Source of the DNA: a virus
Length of the DNA stretch: 64,000 bases
IMG/VR virus record: IMGVR_UViG_3300048686_000449
Span: 1-64,000 of that record
Strand: one strand, 5' to 3'
Shown here: piece by piece, positions 37,270 to 45,963 of the stretch
Numbering within the stretch: position 1 is the first letter of the stretch
Layout of the letters: each line of letters opens with the position of its first letter
The notes under the pieces: generated by a model
What the model was told of the DNA's origin: nothing
The model's database searches: none
The model's input: only the letters and a program-made list of their open reading frames with translations
Program-made: the position numbers and the translations under genes

Positions 37270-39060
37270 TTATTCACACGCCAAACACGTATCTTCGCCA
37301 GATGCCAAAGCCTTCAGATCAATCTCCTCAATGACTTTGCGCTCAATCTTCTTCGCGACTTTATCAGCCTTGGCGAGCTTTTCACTGCGACAGTAATAGA
37401 GCGTCTTCAGTTCGCTCATCCAGGCTTGAAAGTGAACCGCATGAAGATACTTGATATTCACATCAGGGCGAAAGAAGAGATTGATGGACTGGGCTTGATC
37501 AATATAGACTTGTCTGTCTGCGGCGTGCTGAATCACCCAGCGTTGATCAATTTCCATCGCCGTCTTGAATACGGCTTTTGTATGATCATCCAAAAAATCT
37601 AAATGTTGAACCGAGCCATCATTGGCAGTAATGGATGACCAGATATCATCATAATCCAGTTTTGAATTATCTGTACAGAGCTTTTTAATGACGGCATCCA
37701 AGTACCGATTCTTATTCAAAAACGATCCTGACAGCGTATCTTGGCGATAACAATTCGCACGAAAGGGTTCAACACTGGGCGAGGTGTTTCCCATAATGAT
37801 TGAGCTTGAAGCATTGGGGGCAACGCTGGTCATATGTGAGAATCTTCGTCCTGTTCCTTTCGCGTCAGGAGCTTCGCCACGTTCCTTCCCGAGTCTAAAA
37901 TTCGCATCCTCTAATTGTTTACGAATGTGTCTAAAAATATTTTTGTTGATACCAGATGCCACAGCAGATTCCCACGGCACATTTTTCTTCTGAAGATAGG
38001 CGTGAAAGCCGAGTGCCCCGATTCCGATACTACGTTCACGACTCGCGGAGTACTTTGCACGATGAATCTCTTTAGGCGCATGATCAATGAAATATTGAAG
38101 CACGTTATCGAGCATCTCAGCGATGTCTGACAAGAAGTGTGGGTCTTTCTTCCACTCATCGTAATATTCAATATTCACCGAAGAGAGGCAGCAGACAGCC
38201 GTTCGTTCTTTACTTACTGGCAAGACCACCTCTGCACAGAGATTGGATTGCTTGACGCTCAAGCCCAGCTTCTTTTGCCATTCAGGAAGATGCTGATTAG
38301 AGGTATCAATGAAATGAAGATAGGGTTCACCAGTCTGCATGCGAATTTCTAGAATGCGTTGCCATAGATCTTTCGCAGAGACCACTTCACGCACCACTCC
38401 AGAATGTGGATCTTTCAATTCCCAATCATCACTCGCAGAAGGATCAATCATACACTTCTCAATAATCTCCATGAACGCATCAGAGATATTGATGCCGTGA
38501 TGAAGATTTTGGCAGCGCATATTCGGATCGCCCGTGGGCTTGCGCATTTCTAAGAACATCAGAATGTCAGGATGGGAAATATCCAAATACATTGCATAGC
38601 TTCCACGACGGGTCTGCCCCTGACGATATGCAAGACAGGAAGCATCATACGTGCGCAAATGAGGCATAATACCAACCGACTTGTTATCGGTGGAACGAAT
38701 GCCGACACCAACACCTACTCCTCCGCCCAACATTGATAACCAATTCACTTCAGAGAGTGTGTCTACCAATCCTTCGGCTGTGTCGTCTAAAAAAGAAAGA
38801 TAACAGGAAATTGGTAACTGACGCTTTCGTCCCGCAAACGACAAAATGGGCGTCGAATAACTCAACCAATGCTTTGACGCATAGTTATAGAGCCGTTGGG
38901 CGTGCTCAGGATTACTACTAAACTGTTGTGAGACAAACGCAAACCGATCTTGCGGAGAGCATTCGTTCTCTGTCATATACGATTCTTTGAGTCGCTTGAT
39001 GCCCAGTTCATCAAACAAACTATCGCGAGTATAATCAATAGTGACAATTTTGTTGGTCAT
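37270..39060 (-). CDS. nrdA: ribonucleotide reductase class I large subunit
   Basis: 596 residues. Catalytic motifs: QSNLCAEV with the radical Cys, NTSPSVEP nearby, SSSIIMGN, the Tyr pair near LKTLYYCRSEK, and a C-terminal CLAC redox pair. The protein is short for the family because the N-terminal ATP-cone that senses dATP is missing, as in several phage enzymes. The subunit would therefore not be shut off by dATP. It lies between ThyX and the porin. Confidence 0.95.
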   Translation of the reverse strand: MTNKIVTIDYTRDSLFDELGIKRLKESYMTENECSPQDRFAFVSQQFSSNPEHAQRLYNYASKHWLSYSTPILSFAGRKRQLPISCYLSFLDDTAEGLVDTLSEVNWLSMLGGGVGVGVGIRSTDNKSVGIMPHLRTYDASCLAYRQGQTRRGSYAMYLDISHPDILMFLEMRKPTGDPNMRCQNLHHGINISDAFMEIIEKCMIDPSASDDWELKDPHSGVVREVVSAKDLWQRILEIRMQTGEPYLHFIDTSNQHLPEWQKKLGLSVKQSNLCAEVVLPVSKERTAVCCLSSVNIEYYDEWKKDPHFLSDIAEMLDNVLQYFIDHAPKEIHRAKYSASRERSIGIGALGFHAYLQKKNVPWESAVASGINKNIFRHIRKQLEDANFRLGKERGEAPDAKGTGRRFSHMTSVAPNASSSIIMGNTSPSVEPFRANCYRQDTLSGSFLNKNRYLDAVIKKLCTDNSKLDYDDIWSSITANDGSVQHLDFLDDHTKAVFKTAMEIDQRWVIQHAADRQVYIDQAQSINLFFRPDVNIKYLHAVHFQAWMSELKTLYYCRSEKLAKADKVAKKIERKVIEEIDLKALASGEDTCLACE

Positions 39061-39062
39061 GT

Positions 39063-39731
39063 TTATTCCTCTTCCAATGCTTCTACAATACTAGGAAATT
39101 CTTGTTTGAGGATTTCCCAACAACCTTCAGCAATTGCTTGATGTTCGAGTTGCGTTCCATTCTTTCTTCGGAGATCGCAATAATGCACCCAACTACGAAT
39201 ACTACCAGCCATATATAGTCTACTCATCGTACACCCTTCGGGAAACACCGCACGAGCTTGCTCCTTAGCAATACCATTTTTAATAGCCCATTCATATGTA
39301 GTCTGCGCTCTGAGAATCACTCCTTGCTGTCTCGCTTCCCATTCTTCCTTCAATTTTTTATTTGTTGTCGTAATACTATTTTGCCGATTCTTGGTATCTT
39401 GAAGCCGTGCGTCTTTCGTAATGAACTTCAAATCCTTTGTCGGATCCGCATAGCGTTGACTAAATTCCTGAAACGAAAATGACCGATGCCGCAAAATCTG
39501 TCGCGCAATATCTCGTGTAGTATTGATCTCTACTGTCATGTTCACCACCTCCAGAGGACTCCAATGCTTGTTCTTGATCAGATACCGAATCAATTTAGGA
39601 CCCGTGTCCATATTGGCTTGATTCGCAGGATTGGACACACGAGCACAATACGCAATCAATTCCTCTGCGGTCATATTGGGAAATTCTGGCAACCGAGGCG
39701 CGGAGACACACACGAGCGACACTGAATTCAT
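39063..39731 (-). CDS. thyX: flavin-dependent thymidylate synthase
   Basis: 222 residues from ATG 39731. The ThyX motif is exact: RHRSFSFQEFSQRY, where the Arg/His/Ser/Glu residues bind dUMP and FAD. C-terminal blocks (VFPEGCTMSRLYMAGSI, then WVHYCDLR) also match. It methylates dUMP to dTMP with methylene-tetrahydrofolate and FAD. It ends three bases before nrdA, so nucleotide synthesis genes are grouped. Confidence 0.95.
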   Translation of the reverse strand: MNSVSLVCVSAPRLPEFPNMTAEELIAYCARVSNPANQANMDTGPKLIRYLIKNKHWSPLEVVNMTVEINTTRDIARQILRHRSFSFQEFSQRYADPTKDLKFITKDARLQDTKNRQNSITTTNKKLKEEWEARQQGVILRAQTTYEWAIKNGIAKEQARAVFPEGCTMSRLYMAGSIRSWVHYCDLRRKNGTQLEHQAIAEGCWEILKQEFPSIVEALEEE

Positions 39732-39733
39732 AC

Positions 39734-40759
39734 TTACACCTTCTTCCAAAATGAGAGTTTAGTTTGTGCGGTCAATCCTGATGCTGAATCGCGGTAGATT
39801 GCTTGAGTTAATTCTTCTACTGTATGACCATTGAGAATCATTTCATTGACATCTTTACCACGAATCGTTTCGGACCAGAACATCACACGATAACCTGCGT
39901 GAATTGCTTTGCGCATGGACTCAACGATTTCTTTATTACGTCGTTCGTTATCAAATACCAAATACACATCATCGTGTGTCGCTCGTTGGGCTGCGAGCAT
40001 CAAGTTTGCATCACCTGACGCCACTGCATTTGGAAAGAACAAACTATCCAGGGGTCCTTCTGTGACAATCAGTGGTTGGTCAGATTTGACTCGCTCCATC
40101 CCATAGACTAATTTATCTTTTCCCTCTGCGAGACGAATCGTCACATAACGAAGCTCTGATGCCCCCAATGCACGCCCAGAGATTGCCGTGATTGATCCAT
40201 AGCTATCATAGAACGGAATCAGTAGTCGAGTATCGGGACGAACCTTATTGATGTTCTCTGGTGAGAGGTGACGAATCACTGTCTCATAATTATCTGTGTA
40301 ATGAAGCAATGACCACCGCGAAAAGGGAATTTGTCTTCGCGTCAAATACAACCGACAATGATGTTGTTCAGGAAGATAATCACATCGTTCAGCGCCCTCA
40401 ATTGCGGTCTGCTTGACCGTATCAAAACGAACAGCTGGGATACTCTGCACTCGTTTCTGAAGTGATTTGTGCTGTTGATGATGCGGGTCACTATACGACT
40501 CTAACACATATTCTTTATAGAGAGTCGGATCGAGATGTCTAAGAATCGTCGAGATCTTGTGACTTCGTGAACAGTTATGACACTTATAGACGAGGCGCTC
40601 TTTCTCTCTAAAAAAATATCCCCGCATTTTCGTCTTTTTTACGTGGGAATCGCCGCACAAAAAGCAGCGACAATTCCATAAGTATTCAGATTTCTTATGG
40701 AATCCCTCTAGACGAGTCGAGAGTAACTGGAGATATTTGATGTCAGTGTATAGAGCCAT
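39734..40759 (-). CDS. 61: DNA primase (T4 gp61-type)
   Basis: 341 residues. An N-terminal zinc ribbon (CRCFLCGDSHV and CHNCSRSH) is followed by a Toprim core: VTEGPLDSLF with the catalytic Glu, VYLVFDNER, and DVNEM near the C-terminus. It synthesises RNA primers together with the helicase encoded at 60714-62087. Promoter 40766-40794 lies just before it. Confidence 0.85.
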   Translation of the reverse strand: MALYTDIKYLQLLSTRLEGFHKKSEYLWNCRCFLCGDSHVKKTKMRGYFFREKERLVYKCHNCSRSHKISTILRHLDPTLYKEYVLESYSDPHHQQHKSLQKRVQSIPAVRFDTVKQTAIEGAERCDYLPEQHHCRLYLTRRQIPFSRWSLLHYTDNYETVIRHLSPENINKVRPDTRLLIPFYDSYGSITAISGRALGASELRYVTIRLAEGKDKLVYGMERVKSDQPLIVTEGPLDSLFFPNAVASGDANLMLAAQRATHDDVYLVFDNERRNKEIVESMRKAIHAGYRVMFWSETIRGKDVNEMILNGHTVEELTQAIYRDSASGLTAQTKLSFWKKV

Positions 40760-40765
40760 TCATCC

Positions 40766-40794
40766 ATTATATAATAATCACGCATCAAAGGCAA
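40766..40794 (-). promoter_or_regulatory. sigma70-like early promoter of primase
   Basis: TTGCCT (40794-40789), 17 bp, TATAAT (40771-40766). Only six bases separate the -10 box from the primase ATG. Confidence 0.75.
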
Positions 40795-40795
40795 A

Positions 40796-41251
40796 CTATT
40801 TCAAAAGAAACTCAAACATTGGCTGGATTTTTGCTGTGTAGTACCCTATAAAAAATACTATCACAATGATCGCCCAGACAAATTTTCCTAATTTGTCTAT
40901 ATTGAACAAAGAAAAGATGCTCTCATTATTCTCATTCTTCTGTTCGCGACTTAAAATACAATCTAAGATTTTTTGTTCTTTCTTCTCAATCATCTCTTGG
41001 ATTTCACGAGCAACAGTAGTAATTCTTGAGTGAAGGTCTTTGATATCCTGTTGAAACGTGTTCTGAAATCTCTCATGTTGTTCATGCTTCTCATCGTGTA
41101 GTGCAATCATCCGCAACAAATTAACATTCACTTCCTGGATTTTCTCAATAGACTGCGAGAGGCGATCAAAGAGTATCCTATTCTGTTGGGTATCACGCTC
41201 CAACAAGCCCATTTGTAACTTCATGTCTGCGAATTCTTCTGGTCCTGTCAT
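40796..41251 (-). CDS. tail-anchored coiled-coil membrane protein, 151 aa
   Basis: The start at 41251 (SD AAGGAG). Long coiled coil (about residues 10-115), then a single C-terminal transmembrane segment (FVWAIIVIVFFIGYYTAKI). The layout resembles small phage membrane-scaffold or lysis-regulator proteins; not assigned. Confidence 0.65.
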   Translation of the reverse strand: MTGPEEFADMKLQMGLLERDTQQNRILFDRLSQSIEKIQEVNVNLLRMIALHDEKHEQHERFQNTFQQDIKDLHSRITTVAREIQEMIEKKEQKILDCILSREQKNENNESIFSLFNIDKLGKFVWAIIVIVFFIGYYTAKIQPMFEFLLK

Positions 41252-41259
41252 GGCACTCC

Positions 41260-41685
41260 TTATTTCTTTCCGTAGCGAAGATAGCACATCGCGCCAGTCC
41301 GTTCATCCTGAATGATGATTGGACGACTGTAATCTTCATTCCCATAGGCGCGAATCGCTTCACCGATTTCATCATTTCCAACATAATGCTCGTATCTCGC
41401 ATGTTTCTTTTTTCCAAATCGCGCACGTTGAAACCAATCAGCGTTGACCTCAAAGACATCCATGCCAGCAAACTTTTTACGTTTCAGCATTGTGGAGTGT
41501 GAGATGCCAGGTTCACCTTGAGGCCCGATCCCAATTCCCGCAATCGCTCCACTGCCTGCTGACATCGCGGGAGCATCTTCTTTTTGAAGTCTGTTTCCAC
41601 TGATTGATTGTTCTATTCCTGTATCTGCTTGTTGAAATGCAGGCGTATAGGATTGTGTAGAAGATTTCTTTTGCGGTCTTTTCAT
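41260..41685 (-). CDS. conserved T4-like phage protein, 141 aa
   Basis: A Ser/Gln/Gly-rich disordered N-terminal half is followed by a compact C-terminal half (FAGMDVFEVNADWFQRAR, IRAYGNEDYSRPIIIQ, CYLRYGKK) conserved in T4-like phages. It starts the block of late structural-type genes. Function unknown. Confidence 0.65.
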   Translation of the reverse strand: MKRPQKKSSTQSYTPAFQQADTGIEQSISGNRLQKEDAPAMSAGSGAIAGIGIGPQGEPGISHSTMLKRKKFAGMDVFEVNADWFQRARFGKKKHARYEHYVGNDEIGEAIRAYGNEDYSRPIIIQDERTGAMCYLRYGKK

Positions 41686-42071
41686 CGTAGTTCTCGTAGT
41701 TTATTAGCAACGAACATATCGACTGCTATTGACGAAGATTGAATATCTGCGTTTCGAATGCCTCGTATTATATTGGGCATATAATTCAAAAACAATAAAC
41801 ACGTTTTTAATATCGAATACTCTGATGACCGAATATAGAAAAACAATAATCGTGTCGTGGGTTCAACACCAAAAACGTTGTACAACACGACCAAATGATT
41901 CAAAATTAATCGCTCTCGTAACTCTCCTGTTTTCTTATAACGACGAAACAAGCGGCCCAGATAACTGAACCGCTTGAAGTCATCTTTGAATTCACTTTTG
42001 ATACAGTTAGGGCGTTCATACGCTTTTACTGCATACAAAAATACATTATCTTCTGTTAGCACATTAAACAT
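41682..42071 (-). CDS. conserved T4-like phage protein, 129 aa
   Basis: The pattern DDFKRFSYLGRLFRRYKKTG and ERLILNHLVVLYNVFGVEP, then TRLLFFYI, is widespread in T4-like phages of many hosts. It is helical and soluble; the function is not established. It overlaps the next gene by four bases. Confidence 0.75.
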   Translation of the reverse strand: MFNVLTEDNVFLYAVKAYERPNCIKSEFKDDFKRFSYLGRLFRRYKKTGELRERLILNHLVVLYNVFGVEPTTRLLFFYIRSSEYSILKTCLLFLNYMPNIIRGIRNADIQSSSIAVDMFVANKLRELR

Positions 42072-42074
42072 TAC

Positions 42075-42482
42075 TTAGATGTCGAGCGTCTCATCCTCAT
42101 CCGTTGAGGTCAAAAAATCATTGAGATTCTGCTCGTCCATAATTTCCGCATAAAACTCATACTGTCCCATGTCTGTCTGAAAATATGCAGTATACAAAAA
42201 CCACTGTTGTGACCCATCGATTAAGTATATATGTTCTCCCTGCTCAGGATCTAATGGATATGCAAATAATGGCAGGGCCAGATGATAGGGTGCCATGAGT
42301 TCATAAACTCGTTTATATCCAATGTCAGGACTGAGCATCGGGGATTCAAATGCCTCAGCAAACTGGTCATTCAATTCATCATGCCAGTCATTCCCGAGGG
42401 TCATATCCATGGGTCCTCTTTCAGGACCCATGGTAACAATATGATCTTCATCGATGGCAAATTGTTTGAACGAAATTGCCAT
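42075..42482 (-). CDS. hypothetical phage protein, 135 aa
   Basis: It opens MAISFKQFAIDEDHIV, then continues acidic and aromatic with mixed helix and strand (YLIDGSQQWFLYTAYFQTD). It stands between conserved T4-like late genes. Unknown function. Confidence 0.6.
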   Translation of the reverse strand: MAISFKQFAIDEDHIVTMGPERGPMDMTLGNDWHDELNDQFAEAFESPMLSPDIGYKRVYELMAPYHLALPLFAYPLDPEQGEHIYLIDGSQQWFLYTAYFQTDMGQYEFYAEIMDEQNLNDFLTSTDEDETLDI

Positions 42483-42508
42483 ATCGTGCTCTCCTACGAA
42501 GTCATAAA

Positions 42509-42835
42509 TTACTGCGGCAAGACTGCATCATCTGATGTGCCATCATTCTGCGAACCCTGCGCCACGATTGTTTCATAATGGACACGACCCGCACGACCGC
42601 CAGTACCTTGTTTGCGAAGCACCCATCCCGCATGAGATACCTTGATAGATTCGCCTGTGGTATTTGCCTTTTCTCCAGCTGACACTCCAAATACGCCAAT
42701 CGCTGCACCAGTGACGAATGCACCAGAAGTGGTATTGCCGTATAACGTATCACCATTACCAGAGACTCCCAATCCACCAGCGACGGCAAATTTTGGTGCT
42801 CCTGTGTTTGCATCTGTTGCTGACCAAAGTGACAT
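42509..42835 (-). CDS. putative virion structural protein, 108 aa
   Basis: Gly/Ala/Thr-rich and beta-prone (MSLWSATDANTGAPKFAVAG), ending in the block SHAGWVLRKQGTGGRAGRVH then YET that recurs in structural proteins of T4-like cyanophages. It is probably a small capsid or tail surface protein. Confidence 0.65.
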   Translation of the reverse strand: MSLWSATDANTGAPKFAVAGGLGVSGNGDTLYGNTTSGAFVTGAAIGVFGVSAGEKANTTGESIKVSHAGWVLRKQGTGGRAGRVHYETIVAQGSQNDGTSDDAVLPQ

Positions 42836-42854
42836 GATACTCTCCTTGTAAATG

Positions 42855-43355
42855 TTAATGATAACCGAGTTGTCTCAATTCATTTAATGTCTGATTCACA
42901 TTCATATGATGAATAGCGATTCCGCCAGCACGACGAAATTCTTCAATGTTATTCCGAAAATCATCAATCAAGAGATTCGGACCCGTTTCCGACTGAGCAT
43001 AGTCTTGTTTCTCTGAACGTCTCACAATATGCACTCGTGTTAATGGAATACCAAGATGCTTCTTGACCCACATCATTTTTCCGATTCGTGAATACCGCAC
43101 TCCTGCGTCACGATCCCAAGATGCTTTAGCTGAAAGAATATGCGATTGATATTTGGAAATTACTTTCCACAATCGCATCATCTCGGGCATTGGTGGCAGA
43201 TTCGTCCAAAACTCATCTTTCAGTTGAAGAATCTTTTGACGATCTTGTTGCTTCGCCGAATCTAAGATTGATGAATCAAATGGATGACCCACAGCGATTT
43301 CTGCACCTTTCTCAAAGTTAACTAAGACGCCATCCATGTCGCAATAAATGATCAT
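42855..43355 (-). CDS. HAD-type 5'-nucleotidase-like phosphatase
   Basis: 166 residues. HAD motif I is YCDMDGVLVNF with both catalytic Asp; motif II is Ser in HILSAK; the Lys is in MMWVKKH; motif IV LLIDDFRNN. The layout matches 5'(3')-deoxyribonucleotidase-like phage proteins. It would hydrolyse nucleotide monophosphates, or trim modified ends. Confidence 0.8.
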   Translation of the reverse strand: MIIYCDMDGVLVNFEKGAEIAVGHPFDSSILDSAKQQDRQKILQLKDEFWTNLPPMPEMMRLWKVISKYQSHILSAKASWDRDAGVRYSRIGKMMWVKKHLGIPLTRVHIVRRSEKQDYAQSETGPNLLIDDFRNNIEEFRRAGGIAIHHMNVNQTLNELRQLGYH

Positions 43356-45007
43356 TGTTGTGTAATCACCAATGGATGATATTCAGGATCTTTTTCAAAC
43401 TCCGACTTGCCGCCGATCTTCTGTTTCTGTTTCTCTTTGGCAGATTTCATAACATCTTTGAGAATCTCTTGCTTCCGCGTACTCTTGGGAGCTGTATCAG
43501 ATCCCGTGACGGTCTTTGTAGAGATATCGCCGCCCATCGGAACACCTGCGCTCTCAGGACCACCAACGCCACCTGAGGGCGTCTGTTCATTGACAGGGAC
43601 GCAATTCGGCACTTTCTTGCCACCTTTTTCTTTCATTCCAATCGCCTCAAAGCCTTTCCAACAGGCATCTTTCAGACTCGCTTCTTCCAGTTTCACTTCT
43701 TCATTCTGTGTTTTTGGAAGATGTGGCGTCACTTTGAAGACATGGAGTTTTCCGCCATGAGTTTTGTGAGCTTGAATGCGTACATGCTTGCCGTCGTTCT
43801 TCGTCACTTTCCCGCTTATTTTATCTCCTGTACCAGACGCATAAAAATCGATTTCGCGACCAGTTTTCTGATGAATCGGAAGTCCTGCATGCTCTGGATG
43901 CATCAACCCATGGGATGCATATTGGCGTCCATTGATGAACTTCTCATCTAGCTGAGTTTCTTCAGTCTTCATCGTAGTTGATGGCATAATCGAATGATGT
44001 TCAGCATCGTGGACTTTATATCCACTATTTCTATAAAATTTCTTTGCCTTTTCGACTGCACCTTCTTTGGTATGACTTTTTACTGCCACACGTTTTGCAA
44101 TCAATTCTTTTCGTTTATGGACCATAGGATGATTCGGGTCGGATACTGTAACCATGACTTTATGAGTCTGAGGTTCTGATTCATCCAGTTCTACTTCTTC
44201 CTTCGTCGGACGCTCCATCGTTTTGCCGTGTGACATCACCTGCCAACGAGACCCATACTTCACATCCAGCGGTTTCTTCTTCATGAAGGATTCTTTCCCC
44301 TTCATCGTCGTGTAACCTTCTTCAACGCTTTCTTTATGGACTTGTTGAATATGCTGATGAATCTTATCAATTTCCTCTGGAGACATATTCTTATTGTGTT
44401 TGGCTACATGCTCCCGAGATGTTACCGTGCTATGTGATAACGGCTTTTTATGCTCAGGTTCAAAGGAGGAGTATGTAGCATGAGGAACCACATACGTTTT
44501 CCCGCCGATCTTTCCTGTATATTGGTGCGATCCTTTGTGTGATGGCGCCATTTCTTCATCTAAAGATTCTTTGGTCACATGATGATGGGGGGCAATAATC
44601 TTGCGCGGTCCAAATTTATCATGTGGGTCCTTATCTAATTCGACGTGGACATGTCCATTTCCATCCATCTTTTTCACAACACCACGAAACCCTACACCAC
44701 CTTTAGAACCAAACCCCGCATGAACACGATCGCCAACTTGAACGTGATCTTCATTCATCTTCTTACATTTACATGGATCACAGCCACAATCAGGGCACGC
44801 AGCAGACTCCGCAACCGTATGAGGATTGAGATGATGCGGCTGGGCTGTTGTCGCCCCCATGCGATACCGATTCCGCTTGCCTGTCAATCCCTTCGGCTTG
44901 ATATTCACTTCACCAGTGCTGTGAACATGAATCACCGTATGTGGGTGTCCTTTATGTGGTCCGATCGTCGGAACCACGGTATCCCCGACTTTGTATGAGT
45001 GTGCCAT
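43352..45007 (-). CDS. large prohead/virion internal protein with KOW-like start, 551 aa
   Basis: The start at 45007. The N-terminus (MAHSYKVGDTVVPTIGPHKG) resembles a KOW/SH3 loop, and a second such segment follows (VQVGDRVHAGFGSKGGV); a Cys cluster (CPDCGCDPCKCKK) lies between. The rest is Lys/His-rich linkers alternating with repeated acidic LDE/LEE patches, which fit the (L/I)xE prohead-protease cut sites of T4-like phages. SLKDACWKGFEAIGMKEKGG and VPNCVP near the end are a T4-like signature. It is probably an internal head protein. Confidence 0.65.
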   Translation of the reverse strand: MAHSYKVGDTVVPTIGPHKGHPHTVIHVHSTGEVNIKPKGLTGKRNRYRMGATTAQPHHLNPHTVAESAACPDCGCDPCKCKKMNEDHVQVGDRVHAGFGSKGGVGFRGVVKKMDGNGHVHVELDKDPHDKFGPRKIIAPHHHVTKESLDEEMAPSHKGSHQYTGKIGGKTYVVPHATYSSFEPEHKKPLSHSTVTSREHVAKHNKNMSPEEIDKIHQHIQQVHKESVEEGYTTMKGKESFMKKKPLDVKYGSRWQVMSHGKTMERPTKEEVELDESEPQTHKVMVTVSDPNHPMVHKRKELIAKRVAVKSHTKEGAVEKAKKFYRNSGYKVHDAEHHSIMPSTTMKTEETQLDEKFINGRQYASHGLMHPEHAGLPIHQKTGREIDFYASGTGDKISGKVTKNDGKHVRIQAHKTHGGKLHVFKVTPHLPKTQNEEVKLEEASLKDACWKGFEAIGMKEKGGKKVPNCVPVNEQTPSGGVGGPESAGVPMGGDISTKTVTGSDTAPKSTRKQEILKDVMKSAKEKQKQKIGGKSEFEKDPEYHPLVITQQ

Positions 45008-45011
45008 AGTG

Positions 45012-45953
45012 TTAGTCCTTCTTGGCGATTTTTGTTGCCGTCGCGTACATGACTTCTTTCGCTCGCTCACCGTAGCGTTCCTTGAAGCCCGGCAATTTCT
45101 TCTTCATACTCTTGACGACTTCTTCCTTCTTCTTCGTTTCCGCAGGTGTCAATTCACGTTCCTCAATCTGTTCTACTTCTTCCTTAGCAAGTTTCTTTAC
45201 TGCAGTGGCAATACCCTTTTCTCTTTTTTGTGATTCTTTTGCAGCGATATGTTTTGGGACACCAGGTTCAGGGTGACGCGCCATATACATCTGTTCTTTA
45301 TGAGCTTTTTGAGTGTACGATGCTAGTGTGGACTTCTTCAATTCGTCCAACTGCTCTTCCTCAAGCTCTTCCACTTCTTCTTTCATCTCATGCCCACCAC
45401 GCAATGCTTTCAAATCATGTTGATCAATCTTGTGTGGATCACCAGCAATCTTCGCAATCTTTTTCTGCTTCGGAGACAGTTCCGCTTCCTCAATGCGCTC
45501 CAGCGATTCCTTGCGCAACGTCTTCAATGTTTTCGCGAGTCGCGCACGCTTGCCCATCTTTCCAGGTTCTTTCGCCGCTTTCTCAAGTTTTTCAGCAGGA
45601 ATCTTTTCACCTTCAGGCACCCCCAAGGCTTTATGCAGCGCACCAGGTTTCTTGATCGCACCGGCAATCCACTTCTTTTCTTCTCCAAGCGTTTCCACGG
45701 TAACACCATTGATCGCATCTGCGTCATACATCTCCACTTCTTCATTCTTGACAGCCTGCACAGAAGGCTTGGCGACTTCAGCTTTCTTCCCCTTACCCTG
45801 CGACTTCGCTTCAGCCGTCTTGACTTCTTGCGTAAACTGGTCGTTGTCAGGCTCTTCTGTCAGCGGTTCCAGCTGACCCTGCATCCGATGTTCCATGATC
45901 TTCTTGTAATCAAACTGCCCATCTGTCATGAATTGTTTCGTAAACTGTGCCAT
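45012..45953 (-). CDS. prohead core/scaffold-like protein, 313 aa
   Basis: The start at 45953 gives MAQFTKQFMTDGQFDYKKIM. It is a highly charged Lys/Glu-rich helical protein with many LxE sites (VEELEEEQLDEL, IEERELTP). The end VVKSMKKKLPGFKERYGERA and VMYATATKIAKK is a module typical of T4-like phage head proteins. It is likely packed in the prohead and cut by the protease. Confidence 0.7.
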   Translation of the reverse strand: MAQFTKQFMTDGQFDYKKIMEHRMQGQLEPLTEEPDNDQFTQEVKTAEAKSQGKGKKAEVAKPSVQAVKNEEVEMYDADAINGVTVETLGEEKKWIAGAIKKPGALHKALGVPEGEKIPAEKLEKAAKEPGKMGKRARLAKTLKTLRKESLERIEEAELSPKQKKIAKIAGDPHKIDQHDLKALRGGHEMKEEVEELEEEQLDELKKSTLASYTQKAHKEQMYMARHPEPGVPKHIAAKESQKREKGIATAVKKLAKEEVEQIEERELTPAETKKKEEVVKSMKKKLPGFKERYGERAKEVMYATATKIAKKD

Positions 45954-45963
45954 ACATGGCTCC

